Source: Enterobacter sp. kpr-6 (GTDB lineage: Bacteria; Pseudomonadota; Gammaproteobacteria; Enterobacterales; Enterobacteriaceae). From it: a DNA stretch of 64,000 bases. The stretch lies in contig NZ_FOYH01000001.1 in the NCBI RefSeq assembly GCF_900116015.1, positions 617,769-681,768 of the forward strand, read 5' to 3'. The notes beneath the pieces were generated by a model. That model saw nothing but the letters and a program-made list of their open reading frames with translations, was not told the origin of the DNA and ran no database searches. How positions within the stretch are numbered: the stretch's first letter is position 1; each line of letters starts with the position of its first letter. Shown piece after piece: positions 48,993 through 60,149 of this stretch. A program made the position numbers and the translations under genes.

Positions 48993-49946
48993 ATGAAAAC
49001 AGAGACTCCATCCGTAAAAATGGTTGCTATTTCGGCTGATGAAGCCGGGCAACGAATCGACAACTTTTTGCGTACCCAGTTAAAAGGGGTACCAAAGAGC
49101 ATGATCTACCGCATCCTGCGTAAAGGCGAAGTGCGGGTCAACAAAAAGCGCGTGAAGCCGGAGTACAAGCTCGAGGATGGCGATGAGGTGCGTATCCCAC
49201 CCGTTCGCGTCGCTGAGCGCGATGAAGAGGCGGTGTCGCCGCATCTGCAAAAAGTGGCCGCGCTCTCCGATGTCATCCTTTATGAAGACGATCATATTCT
49301 GGTGCTCAATAAACCGTCAGGTACCGCCGTGCACGGTGGCAGTGGTCTGAGCTTTGGGGTGATTGAAGGTTTACGTGCGCTGCGTCCGGAAGCGCGTTTC
49401 CTTGAGCTGGTGCATCGTCTTGACCGTGACACTTCGGGTGTGCTGCTGGTTGCCAAAAAACGTTCTGCGCTGCGTTCGCTGCATGAGCAGTTGCGCGAGA
49501 AGGGCATGCAGAAAGATTATCTGGCGCTGGTGCGCGGGCAATGGCAGTCCCATGTGAAAGTGGTGCAGGCTCCGCTTCTGAAAAACATTCTGCAAAGCGG
49601 CGAACGCATTGTCCGTGTCAGTCAGGAAGGTAAACCGTCAGAGACGCGCTTCAAAGTGGAAGAACGCTATGAAAATGCGTCGCTGGTGCGATGCAGTCCT
49701 GTCACCGGGCGTACCCACCAGATCCGCGTGCATACGCAACATGCCGGTCATCCTATCGCTTTTGACGATCGCTACGGCGACCGTGATTTTGATCGTCAAC
49801 TGGCAGGCACCGGGCTGAATCGCCTGTTCCTGCATGCCGCTGCGCTCAAGTTCACGCATCCCAATACGGGAGAAGTGATCCGCATTGAAGCGCCGCTTGA
49901 TGAACAGCTTAAGCGCTGTCTGACAGTGCTGCGCAACGCCAAATAA
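48993..49946 (+). CDS. rluC: 23S rRNA pseudouridine(955/2504/2580) synthase
   Basis: 317 residues (E. coli 319). N-terminal S4-like RNA-binding domain (about 18-80, RIDNFLRTQLKGVPKSMIYRILRKGEVRVN) and an RluA-type catalytic domain with HRLDRDTSG containing the catalytic Asp. The start at 48993 matches E. coli, but no Shine-Dalgarno precedes it (a C-run does); the frame is open back to a GTG at 48906. Confidence 0.95.
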   Translation: MKTETPSVKMVAISADEAGQRIDNFLRTQLKGVPKSMIYRILRKGEVRVNKKRVKPEYKLEDGDEVRIPPVRVAERDEEAVSPHLQKVAALSDVILYEDDHILVLNKPSGTAVHGGSGLSFGVIEGLRALRPEARFLELVHRLDRDTSGVLLVAKKRSALRSLHEQLREKGMQKDYLALVRGQWQSHVKVVQAPLLKNILQSGERIVRVSQEGKPSETRFKVEERYENASLVRCSPVTGRTHQIRVHTQHAGHPIAFDDRYGDRDFDRQLAGTGLNRLFLHAAALKFTHPNTGEVIRIEAPLDEQLKRCLTVLRNAK

Positions 49947-49951
49947 GCGCT

Positions 49952-49980
49952 CGCGCGGGCAGACTTACCTGACCCGCGCG
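49952..49980. terminator. Hairpin after rluC
   Basis: CGCGCGGG (49952-49959) pairs with CCCGCGCG (49973-49980) in the short convergent gap. There is no T-run, so a canonical terminator role is uncertain. Confidence 0.4.
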
Positions 49981-49991
49981 GCGTATTTCTC

Positions 49992-51134
49992 TCAGGGCTT
50001 GAGCCATTTATCCAGCCACGGGAAAACCTCATCCTGCTGTTCTTTGTAAAATACATGGCCCAGTTCTGGCCAGCTTTTAGTGATCAACTTATCTTCGGCG
50101 TTTTGCGACGCCCAGACTTTGTGGACTTTTGCATAGGCGTCTTTCACCGCCTGCGGTGGGAACAATTTGTCTTTATCACCGCTATAGATGAGCATCGGTT
50201 TTGGTGCAGCAATACTGGCAATATCCGGAATATCAAGATGGGCGGGCATGCCGGGGTGGAGCATATAAAAAGCAGATTGTCCGCGCAGCACGTTATTGCC
50301 CGGCTGCATCAGGCCATCATAGGTACCAAACCATGAAATCACGGCGGTAGCAGCAACCTTGTCAGAGAGTGCCGCTAACTGCCAGGCACGAAATCCGCCC
50401 ATCGAAAACCCAAGCACGCCGATGCGTTGCGGGTCCACGTTGTTGAGACTGGCAAGAAAATCCACGGTGCGCGTATCTTCATAGGCCATTTCTCCGGCCA
50501 GCGAGCGGCCAAGGTTAAAATAGTTACTTGCCAGCGCCTGTTGTTGCTCATATACCATGGGGCCGCGTTCCCCCCAACCTGTGCTGTCGATGGCGATCAC
50601 CACATAGCCACGCTTTGCCAGCTCATCCCCAATAAAACGACCGGTGAAGAATTTATCGGCCCAGGCCTGGGCGCTGGTCAGTTTTTCCGCATCATTCCAC
50701 GGGCGGATCACTTTCTCTTTGCCTATATCAAACTTTGAACCGTGATCGTGCAGCAGGACAATGGCAGGGTGCGGGCCTGACGATTTGGGCGTCAGCATTA
50801 ACGCGTTAATCCGGTTATCGTCGGTAATATTTAGTGCAACTTTCTGCGCGACATAACTGCCGCGATCCTCTTCCGCCACGGTCTGAGGGGAAAAGGCACG
50901 GTGCGATTCCGGCGTGAGCAGAGCGCTGCGCAAAAGCCCACGCGCGTGTTGTTGCCATTGAGTAAAATCGTGATAGTTGCCGGAAAGCCAGGCGTCAGGA
51001 TAGGTCATTTGCGCTTTTAATTGCGCCACATTAGCCGGAAGATTTCCTTCGATAATTCCGCTTTGCGGGGCGCTGCTGGCGCTTGCGGTGACAAAGAGTA
51101 GTGCCAGAAATATTTTACGTGATTGAAACATCAT
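49992..51134 (-). CDS. Secreted alpha/beta hydrolase (acetyl-xylan-esterase/dienelactone-hydrolase type)
   Basis: 380 residues (an adjacent ATG makes 379 possible). A Sec signal peptide (KIFLALLFVTASASSA) indicates a periplasmic or secreted enzyme. Alpha/beta-hydrolase features: LLHDHGSKFDIGKEK (oxyanion-side strand), nucleophile elbow GFSMGG with Ser, a late Asp in YSGDKDKLFPP and His in ELGHVFY. It is an esterase-like enzyme of unknown substrate. Inserted between rluC and yceF, which are adjacent in E. coli. Confidence 0.85.
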   Translation of the reverse strand: MMFQSRKIFLALLFVTASASSAPQSGIIEGNLPANVAQLKAQMTYPDAWLSGNYHDFTQWQQHARGLLRSALLTPESHRAFSPQTVAEEDRGSYVAQKVALNITDDNRINALMLTPKSSGPHPAIVLLHDHGSKFDIGKEKVIRPWNDAEKLTSAQAWADKFFTGRFIGDELAKRGYVVIAIDSTGWGERGPMVYEQQQALASNYFNLGRSLAGEMAYEDTRTVDFLASLNNVDPQRIGVLGFSMGGFRAWQLAALSDKVAATAVISWFGTYDGLMQPGNNVLRGQSAFYMLHPGMPAHLDIPDIASIAAPKPMLIYSGDKDKLFPPQAVKDAYAKVHKVWASQNAEDKLITKSWPELGHVFYKEQQDEVFPWLDKWLKP

Positions 51135-51188
51135 CTGCCCTTTAAATTAAAACGTCGTTTTAATATTCAGATGATGAATAATAGAGCA

Positions 51189-51209
51189 ATCACGGTCAGA
51201 AACCGTGAT
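51189..51209 (-). terminator. Weak terminator after yceF
   Basis: ATCACGGT/ACCGTGAT, an 8-bp stem with a 5-nt loop, is 10 bp past the yceF stop on the minus strand. Only a scattered T-tract follows, so readthrough to the hydrolase gene is possible. Confidence 0.5.
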
Positions 51210-51219
51210 CGCTAATTGA

Positions 51220-51804
51220 TTAATTTAACAACGGATTGCAATCTTCGCGGCGTAGCATCTGGCACAGCGCAATCAGAGGTAAGCCCACCAGCGTATTAGG
51301 ATCACGTCCTTCAAGTCGTTCAAAAAGGGTGATGCCCAGACCTTCGCTTTTAAAGCTGCCAGCGCAATTAAGCGGACGTTCTTTGCGCAAATAATCGGTA
51401 ATTTCCTGCTCGCTTAAATGGCGGAAATGCACATCAAACGGTTCGCATTCCGTTTGAAGATGGCCCGTGGCGGAATTGTATAACGCGAGGCCGGTATAAA
51501 ACGTCACGATATTGCCGCGCGCTTTCATTAACTGTTTTACCGCATTTTCTTCGGTCAGCGGTTTGCCGGTAATTTCACCATCCAGCACGCAGACTTGATC
51601 GGAACCAATAATTAAATGTTGTGGGTAACGTTCAGCCAGCGCCTGCGCTTTCGCCTGGGCAAGACGCAGGACGAGGTGGCGGGGCGTTTCGCCCGGTAGC
51701 GCCGTTTCATCCACGCCGGGTGCGGCGCATTCAAACGTGACGCCGAGCTTTTCAAGCATCGCGCGACGATAAGGTGAGGTTGAAGCCAGTACGAGTCGGG
51801 ACAT
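51220..51804 (-). CDS. yceF: Maf-family nucleotide pyrophosphatase YceF (7-methyl-GTP)
   Basis: 194 residues, as in E. coli. N-terminal [18 protein letters not shown] and [23 protein letters not shown] are the Maf/HAM1-like NTP pyrophosphatase signatures. The E. coli protein hydrolyses 7-methyl-GTP, and Maf proteins are thought to sanitise modified nucleotides. Divergent from yceD. Confidence 0.95.
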   Translation of the reverse strand: MSRLVLASTSPYRRAMLEKLGVTFECAAPGVDETALPGETPRHLVLRLAQAKAQALAERYPQHLIIGSDQVCVLDGEITGKPLTEENAVKQLMKARGNIVTFYTGLALYNSATGHLQTECEPFDVHFRHLSEQEITDYLRKERPLNCAGSFKSEGLGITLFERLEGRDPNTLVGLPLIALCQMLRREDCNPLLN

Positions 51805-51945
51805 ATTTTTTTCGCCTTATATAGCGTATTGTTGTCAGGCATTTTAAACTACAGGCCGCAATGTGTGCGAATAATTGGCGAAAGGCATCCTCTGGTTGCC
51901 TTTTTCTTTGACTCTATGACGTTACAAAGTTAATATGCGCGCCCT

Positions 51946-52467
51946 ATGCAAAAGGTAAAATTACCCCTGACTCTTGATCCGGTTCGTACGGCTCAAAAAC
52001 GTTTAGATTACGAGGGCATCTTCACTCGTGATCTGGTTGAGCGCGTCACCGAGTCCGTAGTCAGTGTAGACAGTGATGTGGAATGCTCTATGTCGTTTGC
52101 GATTGACAACCAACGCCTTGCGGTTCTGACCGGCGATGCGAAGGTGTCAGTCACACTCGAATGTCAGCGTTGCGGCAAGCCGTTTGCCCATCATGTTTAC
52201 ACACAGTATTGTTTTAGCCCGATCGTCAAAGACGAGCAGGCCGAAGCACTCCCGGAAGCGTATGAGCCAATTCAGGTCAACGAATTTGGCGAAATCGATC
52301 TTCTGGCACTGGTAGAAGATGAAATCATCCTCTCCTTGCCGGTCGTTCCGGTGCATGATTCTGAACACTGTGAAGTGTCCGAGGCGGACATGGTCTTTGG
52401 TGAACTGCCTGATGAAGCGCAAAAGCCAAACCCATTTGCCGTATTAGCCAGCTTAAAGCGTAAGTAA
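51946..52467 (+). CDS. yceD: 23S rRNA accumulation protein YceD (DUF177)
   Basis: 173 residues, E. coli length. DUF177 motifs include [36 protein letters not shown] with a CxxC pair and the acidic [26 protein letters not shown]. Needed for 23S rRNA accumulation in plants and bacteria and regularly paired with rpmF, as here (49-bp gap). Confidence 0.95.
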   Translation: MQKVKLPLTLDPVRTAQKRLDYEGIFTRDLVERVTESVVSVDSDVECSMSFAIDNQRLAVLTGDAKVSVTLECQRCGKPFAHHVYTQYCFSPIVKDEQAEALPEAYEPIQVNEFGEIDLLALVEDEIILSLPVVPVHDSEHCEVSEADMVFGELPDEAQKPNPFAVLASLKRK

Positions 52468-52504
52468 TTGGTATTCCCTGTTGCAACTGGGATACCGTAA
52501 TTGA

Positions 52505-52690
<186 letters not shown>

Positions 52691-52706
52691 TCACGCGCAA
52701 GCGTGA
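52691..52706 (+). other. Hairpin after rpmF
   Basis: TCACGC-GCAA-GCGTGA forms a 6-bp stem with a GNRA tetraloop directly after the rpmF stop. Without a T-run it probably stabilises or processes the mRNA between rpmF and plsX. Confidence 0.5.
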
Positions 52707-52725
52707 TGAAGCTTAGTGAGGATTT

Positions 52726-52741
52726 CCCCGCGTAAGCGGGG
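52726..52741 (+). promoter_or_regulatory. Hairpin over the plsX ribosome-binding site
   Basis: CCCCGC-GTAA-GCGGGG, a 6-bp GC stem with a tetraloop. Its right arm (GGGG) is the only Shine-Dalgarno-like sequence for the TTG start at 52752, so plsX translation would need this stem open. Confidence 0.55.
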
Positions 52742-52751
52742 ATATACCGCC

Positions 52752-53786
52752 TTGACACGTCTAACCCTGGCGTTAGATGTCATGGGGGGCGATTTTGGCC
52801 CTTCGGTGACAGTGCCTGCAGCTTTGCAGGCACTGAATTCTAATTCTCAACTCAATCTTCTTTTAGTCGGCGATCCCGACGCAATCACGCCATTACTTGC
52901 CAAAGCTGATTTCGAACAACGTTCGCATCTGCAGATTATTCCTGCGCAGTCAGTTATTGCCAGTGATGTACGTGCGTCGCAGGCTGTACGCAATAGTCGT
53001 GGCAGCTCTATGCGAGTGGCATTAGAGTTAGTAAAAGAAGGGCGTGCGCAAGCCTGTATCAGCGCAGGCAATACCGGCGCTTTGATGGGGCTGGCAAAAC
53101 TGTTGCTCAAGCCCATCGAGGGTATTGAGCGTCCGGCGTTGGTGACGGTTCTGCCGCATCAGCAGAAGGGTAAAACGGTAGTGCTGGATTTAGGCGCAAA
53201 CGTCGACTGCGACAGCACCATGCTGGTGCAGTTTGCGATAATGGGCTCGGTAATGGCTGAAGAAGTGATCGGCATTGCCAGACCCCGCGTGGCGCTGCTC
53301 AATATTGGTGAAGAAGAGACCAAAGGCCTCGACAGCATTCGCGATGCCTCGGCGTTATTAAAGACTATCCCTTCTATCAACTATATTGGTTATCTTGAAG
53401 CAAACGAATTACTCACCGGCAAAACGGATGTGCTGGTATGTGACGGTTTTACAGGAAACGTTACATTAAAGACGATGGAAGGTGTGGTCAGAATGTTCCT
53501 TTCGCTGCTTAAATCACAGGGCGAGGGGAAAAAACGGTCGTGGTGGCTGATTTTATTAAAGCATTGGTTACAAAAAAGCCTGAGCAGGCGATTCAGTCAC
53601 CTCAACCCCGACCAGTATAATGGTGCCTGTCTGTTAGGATTGCGCGGCACGGTGATTAAGAGTCATGGTGCAGCCAATCAGCGAGCGTTCGCCGTCGCGA
53701 TTGAACAGGCAGTGCAGGCGGTGCAGCGGCAAGTTCCTTCGCGAATTGCCGCTCGCCTGGAATCTGTGTTACCGGAAAAAGACTGA
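52752..53786 (+). CDS. plsX: Phosphate acyltransferase PlsX
   Basis: 344 residues from a TTG start ([16 protein letters not shown]), the start that matches the E. coli protein; the frame is open upstream to a GTG at 52716. Peripheral membrane enzyme that makes acyl-phosphate from acyl-ACP for phospholipid synthesis. Core motifs [25 protein letters not shown] and GFTGN are present. The C-terminus ends SVLPEKD, shorter than E. coli's roughly 12-residue longer tail. Six bases before fabH. Confidence 0.95.
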   Translation: MTRLTLALDVMGGDFGPSVTVPAALQALNSNSQLNLLLVGDPDAITPLLAKADFEQRSHLQIIPAQSVIASDVRASQAVRNSRGSSMRVALELVKEGRAQACISAGNTGALMGLAKLLLKPIEGIERPALVTVLPHQQKGKTVVLDLGANVDCDSTMLVQFAIMGSVMAEEVIGIARPRVALLNIGEEETKGLDSIRDASALLKTIPSINYIGYLEANELLTGKTDVLVCDGFTGNVTLKTMEGVVRMFLSLLKSQGEGKKRSWWLILLKHWLQKSLSRRFSHLNPDQYNGACLLGLRGTVIKSHGAANQRAFAVAIEQAVQAVQRQVPSRIAARLESVLPEKD

Positions 53787-53792
53787 GCGTAC

Positions 53793-54746
53793 ATGTATAC
53801 GAAGATTATTGGTACCGGCAGCTATCTGCCCGAACAAGTGCGAACCAACGCCGATTTGGAAAAAATGGTGGATACGTCTGACGAGTGGATTGTCACGCGC
53901 ACAGGTATCCGTGAACGCCGTATTGCCGCACCAAATGAAACGGTTTCTACCATGGGATTTGAAGCCGCAACGCGCGCGCTTGAAATGTCAGGTATTGATA
54001 AAGACCAGATTGGTTTGATCATTGTCGCGACCACGTCTGCCACGCACGCATTCCCGAGCGCAGCCTGCCAGGTGCAGAGCATGCTGGGTATTAAAGGCTG
54101 CCCGGCTTTTGATGTGGCTGCGGCTTGCGCGGGCTTCACCTATGCATTGAGCATTGCCGATCAATATGTAAAAAGCGGCGCGGTAAAAAACGCGCTGGTG
54201 ATTGGTTCTGACGTGCTGGCGCGCACCTGCGATCCTGCCGATCGCGGTACAATCATTATTTTCGGTGACGGTGCGGGTGCCGTGGTGCTTGGCGCATCTG
54301 AAGAGCCGGGCATTATCTCTACTCATCTGCATGCCGACGGGAGCTATGGTGAACTGCTGACGCTGCCAAATCTCGATCGCGTCACCCCGGATAACTCCAC
54401 TTACCTGACCATGGCGGGTAACGAAGTCTTTAAAGTCGCGGTGACTGAGCTTGCGCACATCGTGGAAGAGACGCTGACGGCCAATAATCTCGACCGTTCT
54501 GAGCTCGACTGGCTGGTGCCGCATCAGGCTAACCTGCGTATTATCAGCGCGACCGCGAGAAAGCTTGGCATGTCGATGGATAACGTCGTTGTCACGCTCG
54601 ACCGACATGGCAATACCTCTGCCGCTTCCGTGCCGTGTGCGCTGGATGAAGCGGTACGTGATGGCCGCATTAAGCCTGGCCAGTTGGTTCTGCTTGAGGC
54701 TTTCGGTGGCGGTTTCACCTGGGGTTCTGCACTGGTTCGCTTCTAG
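53793..54746 (+). CDS. fabH: Beta-ketoacyl-ACP synthase III
   Basis: 317 residues, E. coli length. Condenses acetyl-CoA with malonyl-ACP to begin fatty-acid chains. Catalytic triad: Cys112 (AAACAGF), His244 (VPHQANLRI) and Asn274 (HGNTSAA). Confidence 0.98.
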   Translation: MYTKIIGTGSYLPEQVRTNADLEKMVDTSDEWIVTRTGIRERRIAAPNETVSTMGFEAATRALEMSGIDKDQIGLIIVATTSATHAFPSAACQVQSMLGIKGCPAFDVAAACAGFTYALSIADQYVKSGAVKNALVIGSDVLARTCDPADRGTIIIFGDGAGAVVLGASEEPGIISTHLHADGSYGELLTLPNLDRVTPDNSTYLTMAGNEVFKVAVTELAHIVEETLTANNLDRSELDWLVPHQANLRIISATARKLGMSMDNVVVTLDRHGNTSAASVPCALDEAVRDGRIKPGQLVLLEAFGGGFTWGSALVRF

Positions 54747-54763
54747 GATTTAAGGATTAAAAA

Positions 54764-55693
54764 ATGACGCAATTTGCATTTGTGTTTCCGGGACAGGGTT
54801 CTCAGGCGGTGGGCATGCTCGCTGAACTGGCGGCAGACTATCCGGTAATTGAAGAGACTTTTCGCGAAGCTTCAGCAGTTCTTGGTTACGACCTGTGGGC
54901 GCTGGCGCAGTCTGGCCCGGCAGAAGAACTGAACAAAACCTGGCAGACGCAGCCTGCGCTGCTGACCGCTTCCGTCGCGCTGTGGCGCGTCTGGCAACAG
55001 CAGGGTGGCAAAACGCCTGCGATGATGGCAGGCCACAGTCTGGGCGAATACTCCGCGCTGGTTTGCGCCGGTGTGATTGATTTCGCAGACGCCGTTCGCC
55101 TGGTCGAACTGCGTGGCAAATTCATGCAGGAAGCTGTACCTGCGGGTACCGGCGGTATGTCAGCGATCATCGGTCTTGACGATGCGGCGATTGCTAAAGC
55201 CTGTGAAGACGCTGCCGAAGGGCAGGTTGTTTCTCCGGTTAACTTCAACTCGCCAGGCCAGGTGGTGATCGCGGGTCATAAAGAAGCCGTTGAGCGTGCG
55301 GGCGCTGCCTGCAAAGCTGCAGGAGCTAAACGTGCGCTGCCGCTGCCGGTAAGCGTACCGTCGCACTGTGCACTGATGAAACCGGCCGCTGAGAAACTGG
55401 CCGCAGAACTTGAGAAAATCACCTTCAACACCCCTGCGATTCCGGTTGTTAACAACGTAGATGTGAAGTGTGAAAAAGATGAAGCGGCAATCCGTGATGC
55501 TCTGGTTCGCCAGCTTTACAGCCCGGTGCAGTGGACGAAGAGCGTAGAATTCATGGCTTCACAGGGCATTGAGCACCTGTATGAAGTAGGGCCAGGCAAG
55601 GTATTAACCGGTCTGACTAAGCGTATTGTTGACACTCTGACTGCCACGGCGATTAACGAGCCAGCGGCTATGTCAGCGGCACTTGCGCAATAA
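54764..55693 (+). CDS. fabD: Malonyl-CoA:ACP transacylase
   Basis: 309 residues. Nucleophile elbow GHSLGEY with Ser92, and the catalytic His201 in VPSHCALM. Loads malonyl groups on to ACP for FabH/FabF. 17 bp after fabH, in the same operon. Confidence 0.98.
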   Translation: MTQFAFVFPGQGSQAVGMLAELAADYPVIEETFREASAVLGYDLWALAQSGPAEELNKTWQTQPALLTASVALWRVWQQQGGKTPAMMAGHSLGEYSALVCAGVIDFADAVRLVELRGKFMQEAVPAGTGGMSAIIGLDDAAIAKACEDAAEGQVVSPVNFNSPGQVVIAGHKEAVERAGAACKAAGAKRALPLPVSVPSHCALMKPAAEKLAAELEKITFNTPAIPVVNNVDVKCEKDEAAIRDALVRQLYSPVQWTKSVEFMASQGIEHLYEVGPGKVLTGLTKRIVDTLTATAINEPAAMSAALAQ

Positions 55694-55711
55694 TAGAGGA
55701 AAACCAAAACC

Positions 55712-56446
55712 ATGAGTTTTGAAGGAAAAGTTGCGCTGGTTACCGGTGCAAGTCGTGGCATTGGCCGCGCGATTGCTGAAACACTGGTTGCGCGCGGCGC
55801 GAAAGTGATCGGCACGGCAACCAGCGAAAATGGCGCACAGGCCATTAGCGAGTATTTAGGTGCTAACGGAAAAGGTTTGCTGTTAAACGTGACCGATCCT
55901 GCATCTATTGAATCTGTTCTGGAAAATATTCGCGCAGAGTTTGGCGAAGTAGATATCCTTGTCAATAACGCCGGGATCACTCGCGACAACCTGTTAATGC
56001 GAATGAAAGATGATGAGTGGAACGATATCCTCGAAACCAACCTGTCATCAGTCTTCCGTCTGTCAAAAGCGGTAATGCGCGCTATGATGAAAAAGCGTCA
56101 TGGTCGTATTATCACTATCGGTTCTGTGGTTGGTACCATGGGAAATGCGGGTCAGGCTAACTACGCTGCGGCGAAAGCAGGTCTGATTGGCTTTAGTAAA
56201 TCGCTGGCGCGCGAAATCGCGTCCCGCGGTATTACCGTAAACGTTGTTGCTCCGGGCTTTATTGAAACGGACATGACGCGTGCGCTATCTGACGATCAGC
56301 GTGCGGGTATTTTGGCGCAGGTTCCTGCGGGTCGTCTCGGCGGCGCTCAGGAAATCGCCAATGCAGTTGCATTTTTGGCTTCTGACGAGGCGGGTTACAT
56401 CACGGGTGAAACATTGCACGTCAACGGCGGAATGTACATGGTTTAA
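55712..56446 (+). CDS. fabG: 3-oxoacyl-ACP reductase
   Basis: 244 residues, short-chain dehydrogenase: NADPH-binding TGASRGIGRAIAE (about 11-23), NNAG, and the catalytic Ser/Tyr151/Lys155 (NYAAAKAG). Performs the first reduction of each elongation cycle. Confidence 0.98.
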   Translation: MSFEGKVALVTGASRGIGRAIAETLVARGAKVIGTATSENGAQAISEYLGANGKGLLLNVTDPASIESVLENIRAEFGEVDILVNNAGITRDNLLMRMKDDEWNDILETNLSSVFRLSKAVMRAMMKKRHGRIITIGSVVGTMGNAGQANYAAAKAGLIGFSKSLAREIASRGITVNVVAPGFIETDMTRALSDDQRAGILAQVPAGRLGGAQEIANAVAFLASDEAGYITGETLHVNGGMYMV

Positions 56447-56451
56447 CCACG

Positions 56452-56480
56452 TTATTCCCTAAAGCACGTTAAGGGAATAA
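56452..56480 (+). other. Hairpin in the fabG-acpP gap
   Basis: TTATTCCCT (56452-56460) pairs perfectly with AGGGAATAA (56472-56480) across an 11-nt loop, six bases after the fabG stop; only TTT follows. It may be a partial terminator that lets acpP be expressed mainly from its own promoter. Confidence 0.5.
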
Positions 56481-56624
56481 TTTCATTTGCGTTATCAGGG
56501 CAAAAAGCCTCAAAATAGCGTAAAATCGTGGTAAGACCTGCCGGGATTTAGTTGCAAATTTTTCAACATTTTATACACTACGAAAACCATCGCGAAAGCG
56601 AGTTTTGATAGGAAATTTAAGAGT
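56481..56624 (+). promoter_or_regulatory. acpP promoter and leader
   Basis: Holds GCGTAAAATCG (a TAAAAT -10 candidate at 56521-56526) and an A/T-rich leader. acpP is very highly expressed in E. coli from its own promoter here. No clear -35 was found. Confidence 0.45.
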
Positions 56625-56861
56625 ATGAGCACTATCGAAGAACGCGTTAAGAAAATTATCGGCGAGCAGCTGGGCGTTAAGCAGGAAGAAGTGACCAACA
56701 ATGCTTCTTTCGTTGAAGACCTGGGCGCAGATTCTCTTGACACCGTTGAGCTGGTAATGGCTCTGGAAGAAGAGTTTGATACTGAGATTCCGGACGAAGA
56801 AGCTGAGAAAATCACCACCGTTCAGGCTGCCATTGATTACATCAACGGTCACCAGGCGTAA
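56625..56861 (+). CDS. acpP: Acyl carrier protein
   Basis: 78 residues, as in E. coli, very acidic. The 4'-phosphopantetheine attachment Ser37 is in [10 protein letters not shown]. Carries acyl intermediates for FabH/D/G/F encoded around it, and for lipid A and phospholipid synthesis. Confidence 0.99.
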
Positions 56862-56872
56862 GTGAACATCTC

Positions 56873-58191
<1,319 letters not shown>

Positions 58192-58210
58192 TCCTGCCCG
58201 CTCAACTGAT

Positions 58211-58240
58211 AAAGGCCCGCTCGTCGGGCCTTTCGTTTTT
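58211..58240 (+). terminator. Terminator after fabF
   Basis: AAAGGCCCG/CGGGCCTTT, a 9-bp stem with a 5-nt loop followed by T-rich sequence. Confidence 0.9.
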
Positions 58241-58314
58241 TTGATTCAGTTTTCTCCGCTTGTCGATCTTCTTTCTGCCTGCCAAACTGAACGGCCATGC
58301 GAACAGGAGCCGCT

Positions 58315-59130
58315 ATGTTCTTGATAAATGGTCGTGAGCAGGAAATGCTTGCGGCGAGCGACAGAGCCATTCAGTTTGGCGATGGTTGTTTTACTACCGC
58401 CCGCATCCAGGCGGGTAACGTTACGTTTCTGACTGCCCATTTGCGGCGGCTGCGGGACGCCTGCGAAAAACTTATGCTCGCCTTCCAGGACTGGTCGGTA
58501 CTGGAAGAGGAAATGGTGCGCCTGGCGCGGGATCATGACAGCGGCGTGCTTAAGGTCATTATCACCCGCGGCAGCGGCGGGCGTGGTTACAGCGCTGCGG
58601 CTTGTCATTCGCCATCGCGGATCCTTCGCGTTTCGGACTATCCTGCACACTATTCTCGCTGGCGGGAAGAGGGCATTCGCCTGGCACCCAGTCCGGTTCG
58701 CCTCGGACGCAATCCTCATCTTGCTGGCATAAAACATCTCAACCGTCTTGAGCAGGTGCTGATCCGTACTCATCTTGAGCAGACAGAAGCCGAAGAAGCC
58801 CTGGTTCTTGACAGTGACGGGTGGCTTACGGAATGCTGTGCCGCGAATTTATTCTGGCGCAAGGGAAGCACAGTGTTCACCCCCCGGCTTGATCATGCGG
58901 GTGTGAAGGGCATTATGCGGGAGCACTGCATCGCCATGCTGGCGTCATCCTCTTTTCGGGTGACGGAAGTGAACGCCACGCCTGACGCGCTCGTGGACGC
59001 CGATGAAGTGCTGATCTGTAATGCGTTAATGCCGCTGGTTCCTGTTCGTGCGTGTGATGATTTGACATGGACATCGCGCGCGCTTTACGACTTTTTAGCC
59101 CCACTTTGTGAGCATTCGATCTCGTCATGA
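58315..59130 (+). CDS. pabC: Aminodeoxychorismate lyase
   Basis: 271 residues (E. coli 269) from the ATG at 58315 with AGGAG upstream. Fold-type IV PLP enzyme that converts 4-amino-4-deoxychorismate to p-aminobenzoate and pyruvate for folate. The PLP lysine is Lys140 in [12 protein letters not shown]. Its TGA overlaps the mltG ATG by 4 nt; the cluster pabC-mltG-tmk-holB is translationally linked. Confidence 0.96.
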   Translation: MFLINGREQEMLAASDRAIQFGDGCFTTARIQAGNVTFLTAHLRRLRDACEKLMLAFQDWSVLEEEMVRLARDHDSGVLKVIITRGSGGRGYSAAACHSPSRILRVSDYPAHYSRWREEGIRLAPSPVRLGRNPHLAGIKHLNRLEQVLIRTHLEQTEAEEALVLDSDGWLTECCAANLFWRKGSTVFTPRLDHAGVKGIMREHCIAMLASSSFRVTEVNATPDALVDADEVLICNALMPLVPVRACDDLTWTSRALYDFLAPLCEHSISS

Positions 59131-60149
59131 AGAAAATGTTTCGGTTTATTTTATTGCTGCTGGTGGTGCTGGGCATCGCCGCAGGTGCAGGTATATGGAA
59201 AGTCCGCCAGCTTGCGGACAGCAAATTACTCATTAAAGATGAGACGATTTTTACGCTGAAAGCGGGAACCGGGCGCGTGGCGCTGGGTAATCAGCTTCAC
59301 GGCGAAAAAATCATCAATCGCCCGCGTGTATTCCAGTGGCTATTACGCATTGAGCCCGATCTGTCGCACTTCAAAGCCGGCACCTATCGCCTGACGCCAG
59401 GCATGACAGTGCGCGATATGCTCATTTTGCTGGAAAGCGGTAAAGAAGCGCAGTTTCCGCTGCGTCTGGTGGAAGGGATGCGCCTGAGTGATTACCTTCG
59501 CCAGTTGCGCGATGCGCCCTGGATTAAGCACACCTTAAAAGACGACAGCTATCAGACGGTCGCTGCGGCGCTGGATTTTGAACATCCTGAGCTGATTGAG
59601 GGCTGGTTCTGGCCGGATACCTGGATGTACACCGCCAATACCACTGACATCGCGCTGCTTAAGCGTGCGCATCAAAAAATGGTCGCGGCAGTCGATAAAA
59701 CCTGGGACGGACGCATGGAAGGGCTACCGTATAAGGATAAAAACCAGCTAATGACCATGGCGTCGATTATTGAAAAAGAGACGGCAGTGGCCAGTGAACG
59801 CGATCGGGTGGCGTCGGTGTTTATTAACCGCCTGCGCATTGGCATGCGCTTGCAGACCGATCCGACGGTAATCTACGGTATGGGTGAAAAATACACCGGC
59901 AAGCTGGGACGTAGCGATCTTGAGACCCCAACCGCGTACAATACCTACACCATTAGCGGCTTGCCGCCAGGTCCGATTGCCACACCAGGCGAGGCGTCGC
60001 TTAAGGCAGCGGCTCATCCGGCGAAAACACCCTATCTCTATTTTGTGGCAGATGGTAAAGGCGGGCATACCTTTAATACCAATCTTGCCAGCCACAACCG
60101 GTCAGTGCAGGACTATCTGAAAGTGCTTAAGGAAAAAAATGGGCAGTAA
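59127..60149 (+). CDS. mltG: Endolytic peptidoglycan transglycosylase MltG
   Basis: 340 residues, E. coli YceG length. One N-terminal membrane helix (about 4-25), a LysM-like subdomain, then the YceG catalytic domain with the Glu in [11 protein letters not shown] and [12 protein letters not shown]. Cleaves nascent glycan strands to terminate synthesis. Overlaps pabC by 4 nt and tmk by 11 nt. Confidence 0.97.
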   Translation: MKKMFRFILLLLVVLGIAAGAGIWKVRQLADSKLLIKDETIFTLKAGTGRVALGNQLHGEKIINRPRVFQWLLRIEPDLSHFKAGTYRLTPGMTVRDMLILLESGKEAQFPLRLVEGMRLSDYLRQLRDAPWIKHTLKDDSYQTVAAALDFEHPELIEGWFWPDTWMYTANTTDIALLKRAHQKMVAAVDKTWDGRMEGLPYKDKNQLMTMASIIEKETAVASERDRVASVFINRLRIGMRLQTDPTVIYGMGEKYTGKLGRSDLETPTAYNTYTISGLPPGPIATPGEASLKAAAHPAKTPYLYFVADGKGGHTFNTNLASHNRSVQDYLKVLKEKNGQ

